This document shows positions 1 through 13,400 of a stretch of DNA of 64,000 bases, piece after piece. Origin of the DNA: Prinia subflava (lineage: Eukaryota; Chordata; Aves; Passeriformes; Cisticolidae); assembly GCF_021018805.1 (NCBI RefSeq), contig NC_086248.1, positions 57,665,485 to 57,729,484 on the forward strand, given 5' to 3'. The first letter of the stretch is position 1. Each line of letters starts with the position of its first letter. Below the pieces are notes generated by a model. That model did no database searches. It was not told where the DNA came from and was given only the letters and a program-made list of their open reading frames with translations. Both the position numbers and the translations under genes were made by a program.

Positions 1-602
1 TGTAGTCCTTCATATTTTTGGCTTGTTTTAGGCCGTGTTCCCAGTATAACTCAGAATTGCCTCCAAAACAAATCCACTTTAATATTCTGCCATCATGGAG
101 CCTTGAGTGTTGCCCAGAAAATTCACATGCAGCTTGTAGTATGGATTGTGATTTCTCCTCTTCCTCTCTCAAATCACAGAACTGTAGTTCAGTGATTCAT
201 TGGAGCATGTTGGCCTGTCAGTAGTGCAACTGCTGAAGATTGATTTTCTCTGGCTATATGCTCCATGGGTTTTCTAAATTTCTATAAATTATATTTTTGA
301 CACTTTCAATCTCCCGTCAATTTTAGTTTAAACTGATCAACACATTCCAAGATTATAGGAAGATGGAGGAGCTAGACAGTAGGGTGATAAAATCCTCATT
401 TGCTTTGAAAATAAGGCAAAAATGCCACAATTTTATTTTTAGAAATATTTTGGAGAGTTGATCAATCTATTCATACCAGAGGTACTGACTGTGAAGCACT
501 GATTTGCTAGAGGTGACAGTGGTTTGCTGCTGCTCTGCTGTTGTACCCTCTTGATACTACTTTTGCTTCCAGAACGTAAACCAAAATAAAGCTCACGCCA
601 GC
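1..602. other. Intergenic DNA, nothing recognised
   Basis: This stretch is AT-rich non-coding sequence. The only open frames are short and look like chance. I see no repeat family, RNA gene or exon. A pyrimidine-rich tract ending in CAG at about 565-573 could resemble a splice acceptor just before the ORF at 603, but nothing else supports an exon there. Confidence 0.5.
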
Positions 603-986
603 ATGGTGCACATTGAAGTTGTCAGAGGAAAAAATGTACCAGGTCATCCCTTCTCAGAATCATCAAAGATTTGGAACTACTCTGAGCAGAAGTTCCCCCT
701 TCTGGATCAGTACACAGCCAGTGTTTTTTTCAGTGGGGGCCCATTTACAGGGCACAGAGGTTGCTCATCCCACTATCCTTGTTGTATCCAGTTCTACCAG
801 AGAGTTGATCCCTGGTTGTCAGTGGTGGTGACACTGAGGCGGCAGGTTCTTGCAGAAAACACAAAGAAAAATGATAACTTTCTAATGCTTTACAGTGAGG
901 AAGCTGTGATTGGAAGGTATCTCCAAGGAGAATACACTCTTCTTCAAGTAGATGAGCATTTAAAAGATGAAGAAGGATTTGGCTAA
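603..986 (+). pseudogene. Unassigned 127-aa coding-like ORF, possible pseudogene or retrocopy fragment
   Basis: This is a 127-residue open frame with an ATG start and a TAA stop. I do not recognise the protein. The second half (from about residue 78) is rich in charged residues and looks coding-like, with LRRQVLAENTKK, YSEEAVIGRYLQGEY and a terminal DEHLKDEEGFG. Seen directly: a second frame is also open across about 613-831 and contains protein-like text, which would fit one or two frameshifts in a decayed copy. The open frame continues upstream of the ATG to near a CAG at about 573. There is no obvious poly(A) tail after 986, so a processed origin is not shown. The nearest gene in the window is 45 kb away. 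Alternatives are a chance ORF, a degenerate exon of an upstream gene, or a retrocopy. The pseudogene label is inference. Confidence 0.3.
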
Positions 987-3900
987 AGGGGGGTCACAGT
1001 CCTGTTGTCTTCATTCAGAGTCACATCTGGCAGTCTGAAAGTTAGTAGGATGTCAGAACATCTTCCTAAGTTAGTATAAGGATGACACGCTTACATTTTT
1101 ATGTGGAAATGTTGACATCATGCTCAGATTAGCTTCTTGGGCTGTATATTCTAAGTGCAGCAGATTTATTGTTTTTGGTATCGGTGCTGGAGCACAACTT
1201 GTTTTCTTGCCTAATTTTCTTGGCTCAGAATATGTATGTTCTTAGCCTGGCCTTGTAAAAAACATGGCATTTGTAGTCATGTTGAGCTTTTTTCAGAAGG
1301 TGGCAGCAGCTTATTACCTATAAAAAACAGATGGCTGCTAAACATCAATGTCTGCCTAAGGCAAATATTAGATTCATAACTACTTATACTTAATTTCACA
1401 TTTCTTTACTAGTTCATTGTTGTGAGTGCTTCAGCTTTTCTTTGGGTTGTGGAGTTGCAAATCAAAACTAATATTTAGTTTATAGTAACACTAAAAATAT
1501 TTTATTCCTGTTTCTCATCAAATTGAAGTTTGGGGATGGCTGATTTTCATGTGGAAGGCCTAAGAAATTCATAAAGATATTTGTCAGGTTTTACTTTTTA
1601 TTTCCCCTTTTCAAAGGATACATGCATATACCACAGTTTATTGTCCAAAATGCCCACTTCATCAGTCATGGGCCAGCTAAAGAGACTGCTAGATTTCTTT
1701 TCCAAAAATGGAGACTAGACTACACATATATTCTTTACATCCAAACAATACCTGGCAAAGTAATATAGGATTTCAGAATTCATGAATATTAACATTTCCA
1801 ACCATCTGTTGATTATTTTCAATCTCTATTCATATTCAAAATTTATGAAATAGCTGAAAGTATGGGAATAAAGTCCGAATGCATCTGCTTTTCTCTTCCT
1901 TTAGTTGATTTTTTCCAAAGTAACAGAATAACAGGAATTTAAAAAGCAGGGGACAGAAAGGAATGGAGTAGGATGAAAAAGAAATGGAATATGTAGAAAG
2001 GAAGCAGGGAGAGAAGGCAAAGGCAAAATAATGTCTAGGCTTGCTCATCTGAAGTGCTTTCCTATGGGGTCATGTTTTTCTTGGGTTTGTTGTTGTTGTT
2101 TTGTTTGGGGGGGGAGCTTTTTTTTGGTTGGAATATGTTCTCAGAAAAAGAAATATATCTTCCTTTTCACTTGATGTCTTCCAGACTCTCTGCAAACAGT
2201 AAACACATAATGCAAATGTTATCTGCAGAAAATGTGTTGTCGGCGTGATGTTATCATTAGACACATTTTCTCTGCTCCAGTTTGCTTGTGAGAATCTGTC
2301 GAGTAAACACCCATGATAGATACAAATCAGTTCAGATGCTGGAGTGGACTGTTGATTGACAGCTGAGTTTGAGCAATTTGCCCACGAATGAATTGAAGTG
2401 ATAACCTTTTCTTTGCAGCTTGACAATTCAGGTTTCTGACCGTGAGAGTAAGAGGAGTTCTGCATTAATAACAGAAGATAGGTTGGTGAATGTTAGAGTG
2501 GAGGCAAAGGAATTAACTCAGGTATTTAACTCAGGATTTGTGTTTTGTCTTTTTTAATATGTCATATCCTTCTCAAGCAAAACTGTGTAATGCTGTGGTA
2601 CCAGTGTTATGAAAACAGCAGGAGGGATAATTTTTCAAATTCCTGAATGAAAAATGTAAATGTGATTGTGAAAGTGCTTCATATCATATTGATTTTATGA
2701 ACATCCTATGGTGATGCAAATTAAAAAGGTATGACTGGTTCCAGCTTGAGACGGTTTTAGTCCAAGTATGGTAAACCCTTTTCCTTGCCCTCTTAAAGGA
2801 GACAAAAATAGCCAAGCCCTGTCTTTGGAATGTGTATGTGTGTGTATAACTGTCCTTGTCTTTCTACTGCTGTATTAAGTATCAGTGTACTAAGAATGAG
2901 AGCTCTCCTGGTTGATAAAGTGGAATATTATTAACACCCCCCTCCTGCCCTTTGCCATCTGCCTGACTGCATTTGTGCCTAGCACAAAGCAAGTATTTTA
3001 CTACAAAACTGGGAAGGAGTCAGAGACTGAAAAAAAGCAGGAGATTGCATTTCAGAGACCCTTCCCCACTAGCAGCAGAGGTAAGGATGGGGCTGAGACG
3101 TCAGGTGATTGCTTTAACATTACGTCCATACGTGCTGCGATTGCTTCTCTGCCCGGAGACTGCATAATTGACTGCACAGCGTAAGCCAGGCACCACGTGG
3201 TATCAGCACAAGCACTAGGGCTCTGCTGCTGAGATAAATATTCCAAAATAATAACAAAAAACCCTCCTTGTGGAGAGCAAGGATGGGTAGGGGTGGGAAG
3301 AGGGGAGCCATTTCTGTAAAGTGAAGTTAGCAGTGTTTATTAAGTGTAAGGTGAAATTCCCTCTGAGAAGAGGTCACAAAATCCTTGCTGCCTTCTCCTT
3401 AGTCATTACTAGGGTGAACAGACTGTTTCACCAAAATCAAAATCAGGAAGGGTAAAAAGAGAGGTAGTGTAAAGCTAAGCAAATAAGTCCTAGTACTGCC
3501 GACAGAATAATACCACTCTTACCACATATGTTTGCTGGATCTTGGAAAAACACATTTCTTTTCAACTGGAATCCACCAAATACTTCTTCAGCATCCTTCT
3601 GGTCGGTGCAACAGCAGCGGTAGCTACTTCTTGGGGCATTAAACCTGTAAAACCACAGTCTGAGGGATGAAGGACAGTTATTTAAAAATATATAATGAAG
3701 TATTTCTCTGGGAAAGGGTTAGTTAGGATTAGAGCTGCAGATTTCTACCCAGAATTTCAGCCAGTTCTGTAGAAATAGGTTACCAATGATTTACAAACAG
3801 CAAAAACCTAACTTAACAGCCAGAGACCAGACTAAGCTAGGAGCAGAAAAATTAATTTGCCTTGTAAACAGCACCATTAAGAGGGGAACTGTTGAGAGAA

Positions 3901-6796
3901 GGAAGGTGTATCAATACTAAGCATTTTTTTACAGTCAGCATATTATCACCTTTGAAGACACTGTCTCTGTATTTGTACTGTAGCAGAACAACTTGTGCTC
4001 CAAGGTGTTAGCCAAACAAAGATTTGTATAAGCTATGTCCATCAGTCATTGAAAAAAAATTCTACTGCATATTGAAAGTGTGGAAAACTATTTCATGTAC
4101 TATCTGAACATACAGAACTGACAGCCCAAATCCTTTTTGCTTGAGTTTTTGGAGGGTTTTTTTGACATGCATGAAGTTTTGATATGTGTAAAACTACAAA
4201 GGATTGTTTCCCAGAAGGAAAATATCTAGCTGAAAAAAATACTCATTGCTATTTCAGCCATGGATTCTTCTGCAGCACAGCATGGTGATAAAAATCAGTT
4301 GGGTAATACACTCATGATTAGTGAGTCAATGGGAGCTTGTGGCAGCCCTGACATTGATCAATAATGTCAAGATTTTGAAACAGGTTACAAAATAATAGCG
4401 GGCTCTGCAGATGCCACTGAATTAGCAAATACATTGGATGTAACTACCAACATCTGTAAGTGATCCCTCATGATTTTCATAGAAAGGACAAAAAAAAAAA
4501 AGCCAAAGAGTTGGTCACTGGGAGCAGTTTTACATGGAATTCTTCATTTATGAACTCTATCATTTAGTATGCTCCTTTTACATGAATTGTTTTGAACTTC
4601 TCAGCACTTCTTCCTTTTGGGCAGTTTCCAAACTCTTTGGGAATGTTTTCCAATGGCAGCAGAGCCTTTGTATCCCGATTCTACAGGAAAACAGAAATAA
4701 TAATTTTTAATAATGTTTACTTTACTGTTGACAGTAAAAATCATGAGCTGACTGGACAGCTTGATCTATACTGAAAGGAGTCAGCTTCCTCCACTCCATT
4801 TTTTAAGGCTTCCTTTTGACCTCCATTGTAAAAGACAAAATTTTTTGAAAACTCAAATTTACTTCCATTTTCTTCCAGACTTCTCTGTTTTCTGCTCTTT
4901 TCTTGGGGATGTTAAATAATGGTAATGAGTGTAGCAATCATTGCATATAATTTTAACCCATTGTGTACAGCTAATAGATCTCTCAGTGACATTACTAAAG
5001 CAATTTCTTGGATAAAGCTTTGTCTCTCAACACTGAGAATGCATTGGCTGGTTTAATATATCAGCTGGCACTGGGAAAATGTGCAGTTTGGTTCAGTCAG
5101 TCACCTGAGATGATGCTTTCCTATCCTTCTACTGTCTTAAGTGCACACGGCCATGATTAGGTGGAAAGATGATAAAATTAATGTAAAAGAGTTCTGAACC
5201 TTGTTCAGAAATAGTAAAAGACTGTTCTTAGGTTTTCATTTAATTTTTAAAAAATTGAAGTGTTAGCTTATAGCCTTGCCATGTTGGTTTGCCTAGCTAG
5301 TATTTTGTCCAAGAAGTAGGATCCAATGTATTTTACTGTTGCAGGCATGAAAAATGAACCCATGATAGCTGGAAGCACAACGTTTTTTCTTAGTCTAAAG
5401 GTGTCCAAAAATATGGGTAGATCCTGTCTCTGTCTTGGAGAGCAGATCATAGAGCTTGTCCTCCCAGCTCTGACAAAAGTCTTCTGCTGGCTTTAGTTGT
5501 CTTTGGGGCAGATTCAAAACTGGCATCTTTTATTTGCAAACTGGAAATGCTAATAGATATCTATAAATGGAGAGTTGCAATAGAAAAATTAATTAATATT
5601 AATAACACACTTTGAGGTCATTGTGTTGAATAATTAAATGATGCAGTTAAAAGTACTATTGTCTGCTTTCTCACTCAGTACAAGCCAGTTCCTCTTTTGC
5701 TGTTGATCTGACTGTGTTTGCCTTTGATTTCTGTGTTTGGATATCAGTGGGGGTTTTTTTTAAGCACTCTGACTGTACAGTTCTAGCAGTTGCATTGTAG
5801 GTCACACACACACAAATCTCTCCAGATGAAATCAGTGGTGTGGTGTAGTGGTGTTTCTGCTTTGCTACCCGTGGAGAAACGAGTTTTATAGGTGTGTCAA
5901 AATTGGCCTGTTAATTGGAGCACTTATATGAGTTTTATCCCAAGCATTTAACTTCTATCCTCATTAAAAAAGTCTTTCTGGACTTCAAAGCAGGAGGGCT
6001 GTTAAATTAACTTAGACAGATGAGAGAGTGGAATTTTCTTTAAACTGGGCTGCAAATCACAGATTTTTTTATTGAAGCTTTAGGCAAAACGACTTGAATG
6101 CAAATAATCCTCCAATGTTCTTCCTACTGTTCTCCAGTATGTGCCTCCAAGGATGCATATGCTTCCTCACAGGTGACAAACTCGGCTAGGCAAATAACAC
6201 ACAAGGTGTCAGCTTAAAAAATCCCAGTCATTTTATCTCAGTCACCTGTAATTTAAGCATACACACTGTGGTGGGAGAATATCTGCATTTTGATACAGAT
6301 TACCCAGGGTAATTGTGCAATGAAGATCACTGGTTGCATTAGTCAAAAAAGGTCTTAAATGGGATATAGACTTTGTTTCGGGGAGTGAAAGTTTCAAAAT
6401 TTTCACAACACTTCAGATTTCATTATTGTTTAATAAGAACTCATATCTTGAATACATATGTCAGCTATTGCATATTACAATTTCCAGAACTGGCTGGTAA
6501 TATTATTGAAAAATACTTTTTTAATGCACTTTAATACCTTTTAATATTTCAAAGGTAGACTTGAAATATTGTGATAACAACCATTCTGTCAGAGTTTCTA
6601 CATTTCTTATCTGAGCTAATCTGGAAACTGTTTATTACAGACCCTCAGAAACAACTCCCCTGAAACTCAGTTATGTCAGAACGTGAAAGTTCCAGCAGGT
6701 TCATGGTTTGACCAAACCAGTTTGTCCCTTCTTGTGTTTCTTTTAGAAAGAGAAAAATAAATACTTGGACCAGATCAATACAGAATTTTAATGTTT
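987..6796. other. Intergenic DNA with simple T/G, T and A runs only
   Basis: I see no recognisable exon, RNA gene or transposon here. There is a T/G-rich patch at about 2080-2127 (TTG repeats, then a run of G) and a short TG run at about 2831-2846. The open frames of 60-131 codons on both strands have low-complexity or cysteine/serine-rich translations and read as chance. Confidence 0.5.
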
Positions 6797-6838
6797 GTGT
6801 ATATATATCTATATATCTATATATCTATATATCTATAT
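6797..6838. repeat. Microsatellite, (ATATATCT)n
   Basis: About four copies of the 8-base unit ATATATCT occur in tandem, slightly extended at the 5' end. The array stops where the CR1-like sequence begins at about 6839. Length polymorphism would be expected. Confidence 0.9.
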
Positions 6839-7412
6839 CCTGAGCTGTATCAAATTTAGTGCGGGCAACAAGTCAAGGGAGATGATTTTCTCACAAAACC
6901 TCACCTGTATTCATGCATCCAGCTCTGGTGCCCCCAGCATAAGAAAGACATGGAACTGTCGGAGCAAATCCAGAGGAGGGCCACAAAGTTGATAAGGGCA
7001 CTAGTGCACTCCCCTATGAAGACAGGCTGAGAAAGTTGGGGCTATTCAGACTGGAGAAAAGAGTAGAGATTCATAGCAGCCTTCCAGTATCTGAAGGGGG
7101 CCTACAAGGAAGCTGGAGAGGGACTCTCCATCAGGAACTGCAGTTGATAGGATGAGGAATAATGGGTAAAAAATGAAAGAGGGAAATTTAGGTTGGATAT
7201 TAGAAAGAAATTCCTTACTGTGAGGATGGTGAAGCACTAGAACAGGTTTCCCAGAGAACTTAGTCGTGCACCATCCCTGGCAGTTTTCAAGGCCATGTTG
7301 GATGGGATTTTGAGCAACCTGGTCTGTGGAAGTTGCCTCTGCTCATGGCAGGAAGTTTAGAACCTGCCAGGAACTTCAGGCTCCTTTCCAACCCAAACCA
7401 TTCTATGATTCC
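6839..7412 (+). mobile_element. CR1 LINE, 5'-truncated 3' end
   Basis: This is the 3' part of a chicken-repeat-1 non-LTR retrotransposon in sense orientation. Recognisable blocks in order are the segment around 'tccagaggagggccacaaag' (about 6968-6987), the 'gaagcactagaacagg' block (about 7229-7244), and the terminal 'ttccaacccaaacc' followed by 'ttctatgatt', which marks the CR1 3' end. It lacks the endonuclease and most of the reverse transcriptase. Substitutions and small indels have destroyed any reading frame. CR1 copies are typically truncated at the 5' end and lack a poly(A) tail, as here. It is not expected to be active. Confidence 0.93.
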
Positions 7413-7450
7413 TTTTCATGAAGATACTGGAAGAATCTTTTCATGAAGAT
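7412..7450. repeat. 14-bp direct repeat at the CR1 3' boundary
   Basis: CTTTTCATGAAGAT occurs at 7412-7425 and again at 7437-7450, a period of 25 bases. It starts where the CR1 ends. Confidence 0.75.
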
Positions 7451-10400
7451 TCTTACTTAAACCAGACAGTGCTTTAGCCAGTGTAAAGGGCTGTGGCAGA
7501 ACACAGTTTAAATGCATTATGCAGTATACTTTTCACCTAGGTGGTTTTCCCATTGCTAATATTGTACAGAAGTTATTTATACCTGAAACTGGGAAACTGA
7601 GATTAGAAGTGGTGCAATTCACTGTAAGAGTGTATTTGATTTGAATCATGAAGCCATTTTAAAAGGCTTTCCCTGCACAGTCAAGTTATTGTGTATTGCA
7701 TATGTGCTTGGCACTTCTGGAGTTGAAAGCCTGCCCATATTTTTACATCTCCAGCAGCTATAGAAAAGCCAAAGGACCAATCTTGAGCCCGTGTCACCAG
7801 AGTAATGGTAGCCCTCTGAGTGAGATGTCTTCTGCTGGTAACTCATATTCCTGACTGGAACTCATACCATATTCAGCAGAGTTACTGAGGCTTTGCTGCA
7901 GGATATTATGGAGCTACTTGACTGTAGAACATCATTATTATTGTTTGATTGTAAAGCATGCACACACTGCAACAGCTCATTTTGATAAAATTACTGAATT
8001 TATTTGTTCTTCTAATCTAAGTAGCTGCTGTAGAGTAGATCTTGCTGGATCTCTTCCAGCCGGGCCAGACTTCAACCTCTTGCTCTCTGCCAATACACAG
8101 TCTACAAGTGTTCATATTCCTAATACTTAGATAAATACTGGAATGCATACCTTTTCTTTGCCATTCTCCTTTTCTGTATAAAAAATGAAAGTCTTCTTCA
8201 AGGGCTAAGAAATTTGGCTATGTGGGGGACAAGGATTTAGATGTGCTGCTTACTTAGATCAGCCTCACAACCTCAAATCACACTGTTGGGTCCACCCAGA
8301 CTGGAATCTGAGGAATTTTCTCAGGTTCTGTATAAACTTCCTGCCAGATGGTATGGAAAGTTTGGATAGTGTGTGGGACTGACAGTTTATTTGAGAGGTA
8401 GATGAAAGTGATAATGGTATGTGCTATAGGGTTTTCTGGTATTTTTGAACAGCTTTCAGGAAGGTTTATATGCTTCGTTTAATGTTGTTAAAAAGATCTC
8501 TCCTTTAATTCCTTAGCTTTTATATTTTTATCATCAACCTTTTTAATCCAGAGGAGGCAACAATATATTTACCCCCCTTTTTTCACAAGAAAAGGGGCAT
8601 AAGCATAATGTAATTTAATGCTTACATGAATAGCAATTCAACCACAGTGTCATAATATTTTATTTATGTAATTGTTACTCAACTCCCATTTTCAAGAAAA
8701 AACTAGGTGAAATATATTTAGGTAATTTCCATACTTCATAGACAAATTTTTAAGCTCCTGCAACAAAACTCTCCTCTCCTTAGTGGAAATACAATTTTTG
8801 TGAGTAAGCATCCTCCTCAAAAAAATGATAATGCAATATTTTTTCAAGAATAATGCCATTAGCCAGTTAATGTTTTAGTTACAGCATGCTTGGCAAAAAG
8901 GGAAAGACTTAGCTGTTGTTTTGTCAGCTATGGTATTAATATGGCATTTCAGTTTTGCTTACTCACTTTCTATGAGCTGCTGTTGAAACTTCGAGTCTGA
9001 GGATCGTTTCTTTAGTGTTACTCCATATTCAGTATGTCATGAGATGAAATATCATCACAAGGTAAAGACTTTAAAACCTGGAATCTGACTCCATGATGTC
9101 TTGGTCTTCCACGGCCTCTGGATGTTCTCTCTTTGTCTCTCCATTGGTCTGACACAGAAAGGAATGGCAGATGTGTTACACAATTATACAATTTAAAAAT
9201 TGCTTAAGCACCTGTAGGTTGTTCAGTGACTATAACACACCTATCCATAGGCTGGCATTGCCTTTGGGCAGGATACCACTTAGTCATGTGCCTATTAATG
9301 GAGTTTGGGATTCTGCCTTAATTTGCACCATGTGTCCCTTGATTACAGTGAATTTATCCTCCTATTCCTTTAAGCTGTTTCAATCATTTATTAATCTGTG
9401 TATTGCTTTAAAGAGCTTAGCAATAGCCTGCATGAATAGCCAGTATAATTTTCTCCTGTAACAAAGCTGCCAAATCCTTGCAATATATTGCCCAACCATC
9501 ACCCTGCTCTGCCCCAGCTAGCTCATGGCCTTTCAACATCCAGGCAGCCTCCCTATTCCAGGCTGCCTCCCCAAAACCAGAGACACCAAGATCATGCCTA
9601 CACAACACTTCAGCTTCAGAATTTGAGGAATAGTATTTATCATTATAACTTAACATTATCATTTAATAGAATTTTGTTTATTTAAGGGGATGTTATTATT
9701 TTAGTATTGCAGGATATAACACTTGTTAGACAAAAAGAATAAAGGGAACATCTGCTTAAACAACTTCTACATCCAAGAGGTTTTGAAAAATGGCATGACC
9801 TTCTCTCTAAGTGAATTCCATACCATTGACATCCTGAAGAAAATCCTCAGTGCTGTTCTTGCAGTAATTTCCCTAGGATATCCCAGTTCTGGCCCAGGAC
9901 ACTGAGTAAGTGGCGCTTGATCTGTTGGAAGAGTCTGACCCTGCACTTTGAGAAGTAGCTTTAATTTGTACTAGAAATAAATTTTCATTCCTTGCACTCC
10001 AGGTCTGTATAATGAATAATCCTTGAGTCCTGGCTCTCTCAAACAGGCCACAGTCCTTTTGAATTTTCTCTCCTTCCCTACACTAGCCAACATCACACCC
10101 CACTTCTCCCAAGCAGGACATAACTATTCTACTCCCTTTTCCCCTGCCCTCCCACTATCTTCTATAGCACATGCCACTAAGCAGGGCAGACCCTTACAGC
10201 CCTTTTCCTTCCTCTGCACATTGGGACCAGCTGTCCCAACCAGAGCTCCACATTTGTGTCCCTCTGTTCTCCCTTTCAGGCCCATAACTCGCTCCCAGCT
10301 GAATGTAATTGGGGTTTAATTCTATTAAAAAACCCCAATCCCTTATTTGATTTATTCTGGTTGTGCAAAAAGAAGAGAGAGACTTCTAGATGTAAAGCTT

Positions 10401-13400
10401 TTATTATACACAGTACAGTGGAGAGTAAAGGAACACGATAAAATGATCACCAAGACCATGAAAAGGCTGTGTTTTGCCTCCTTCCCCCAAAAAGGTCCCA
10501 GGGCTGTCGCACTATTTCTTGTCTAGCTAAGACAAGTTTGTGCATCCTTCTGAACTTTGACTACATTAAAATAACGGGATAGGAATTTAATGACTACATT
10601 AAAATAATGGGATAAGAAATTTTGTTAGATAGTTTTCCATACTTTTCATTGGAAAAAATCTTGTGAATAATTTGGGGAATGATAACACAGCACTTTTATC
10701 CTGCTCTGCTCTGGAAAGACATAGATTGAGACCAGAGTTTTCTGCATCCCTTTTCCTGAATTGTTTGTGGATCAGGCTTGCCATGGTTGAGAGCTGCTCA
10801 AGAAGACTTCAGTTAAGCCAGACCATCTTCAGCTATCAAGCTGAAGGAAAGGAGCTGAAGAAGCTTAGACCAGGTCTTGAGACTTTGTGCTCCAAATTTT
10901 TTTCTGCCAACCCATTTGCACACAGGTTACCCCAGCTCTGCCCCTTAACCATGCTCTACAAATGTACACACCACCACTCCCAAACTTTTACATGGAAACC
11001 TGCATAGTGTCTCCCAGATGCCACCTAGCACTACCTCCACACAAAGCCATGCAGTCCTCTAGGCAGCCAAAACATTCCAAGAGCTGGGGCAGCCTTGCAG
11101 TTGCCAGTTGAGTTGGCATGAGTTAAAGCAGAGGTGGGTTTGAAGGAAGGTTGGATGTCAGTGTGGCATTTACTAAGCAACCAGGTTCTCACTGGGAGAA
11201 AAGAAGATACAGGCCCTGATTAGAGACAGAGAGACGCTGCTTGGAAGATGAGAGAAATGAGCGAACTCTCTATCAGAGTGGAAAATCTTGTGGTTCCCAT
11301 GCTTCCTCCTCAGCTTGAGTGCTGCAAATAATCTGCGTGTTTGGGACATGGTGGAGCACATTGTCACCCCAGCACGTCATTACCTGAAGCCTGCAGGCAG
11401 CACGGAACTCTAGCTCAGAGTTGTGCCAACCTCTCCATCCTTATGAGAGTGTTCTCTCTTACACTTTTGGCAATTCTGGTACACGGAGAGTGAGTGCTCC
11501 ATTATGCTCCATGTGGCTTTTCATTTTACTTTCTTCACAGCAATATCCAAGCACAAGTCTGAAGTGATAGATCTGTTATTTGCCACTAACAGCTCAGCCT
11601 CATGGCTCTCTTGGGGAAAATCGTGCATTTGGAGCACTGCTTTTGTTTTGGTTTTCTTTTAATAGGGTCTTGTTTCTGTTCTATATATAAATAAAACAAA
11701 TATGCATCTATTTGTGTGTATAAACCTATGTAATGTACCTAAAGTTTTGGGTTTTTTTCTGGAGAAGGCAGGGCTCAAGAGGAATGTCTCTTTTGAAAGG
11801 CAGGGAAGATAATATTCAAGGTGGTTCTCGTTGGATGCAAGAGTTCATTCTTTAGCCTGAGGCTCTGTCCTGAAGATGATATTGATAAGTGGACTTTATC
11901 CTCACAGTGGAAATTGTCACTTTATCTTAGGAATGGAGTTTTAATGGCACTCTTTATGTCTTATACAAATGCATGAGCAACTGTGCTATTCCTTCCACCT
12001 GCTTTTCAACATCAAAACCCCCAGAATTACTGTTAAAAAGTCTAGGCCCTTGATAACCATCATCAGCTGGGATGCTGCCAGTGGTAAAAAAGTTATCAGC
12101 AACCTCCATCAGTAGGCTGAAATTGACTTCAATATCAGTTGAATGAATTCCTAAAAAAAAAAGAAAAAAAGTCGGTTTGCATTTGAAGCATAAACTGTCT
12201 GAGAATGAGAAAAGATTACTGTAATATATTAAAAGAATAGTTTCCTATCTGCCCTCATACATGGTAATTAACTTATATGAGGCCAGAACTATATATTATA
12301 CATGAGCTGAGAGCATCCAAGCTCTTTGTAGACTAGGCAACTTACCTACTTGTGTTACTATGGAGCTGTGTTTTGGGTTTGTGCTGAACACAGGGTTGAT
12401 AATACAGAGATGTTTTTGCTATTGCTGAGCAGGGCTCACACAGAGCCAAGGCCTTTTCTGCTTTTTCTACTGCCATGCTGGCAAGGATGCTGGGAGTGCA
12501 AGGGAGGTTGGGAAGAGAAACAGCCAGGACAGGTGACCCAAACTGACCACAGGGATATTCCAGACCATTTGACATCATGCTCAGTATATAAAGTGGAGGG
12601 AAGAAGGAGGAAGGAGGGGATATTTGGAGTGATGGAGTTTATCTTCCCAAGTAACCATTGCATGTGATGGGGCCCTGCTCTCCTGGAGATGGCTGAAGAC
12701 CTGCCTGCCCATGGGAAGCAGGGAATTAGTGCCTTGTGCTTTGCTTGTGTGAGTGGCTTTTGCTCTCCCTATATCAACCACAACCACAACCTATGAGTTT
12801 CCAAGCATTCACCCTTCTGATTTTCTCCTGAATCCAGCTGGTGGGGGAGTGAGTGAGCAGCTGCCTGGGGCTTGGTTGCTGGCTGGACTTAAACCACAAC
12901 ACTGCTTCACAAGCAGTCATGCAGCACCTCTGAGGATAGATTTTAAAGTCCTTCATTTTAAACAATAGTCTCACAATCTGCAATTGCAGTATACCGCTGT
13001 AAAAATATCTTTACCCTGCTTGGTATTACCTCTGTGGCCGCTCATTCCCCAGTAGGCTCTGAAAGGATAATTCAAACAAGTTTTGTTTAGTTTTGCTTCA
13101 TACTTCTTCAGCACAATAATATGCCTTGTTACCAGGTTAGCAAGCATTCCCTGCTCTTCTGGTATTAATAACATTACCTATTCAATTCCAGTTATCTCTG
13201 TCAATCTCCAGCTTTGTGATCACACTCAGAGACCTCTTCATAATTCCTGGCTGGGGTACAGCTTTCAATTCCCTCCCCATGGAAGTTATATTGTGTGCGT
13301 ATGAATCTGTGACACAAAATCTACATGTTCACACTTTTATCTGCACTGTAGATGAAGCTTCAGATCTTACCCAGACCAGGTGCCCTAACTATAGTGTTAC

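Noticed and set aside
10023..10319. 98-codon plus-strand ORF, possible LTR or gene fragment
   Set aside because: It is a pyrimidine-rich tract giving a Pro/Ser/Leu-rich translation. There are no LTR termini, primer-binding site or known motifs.
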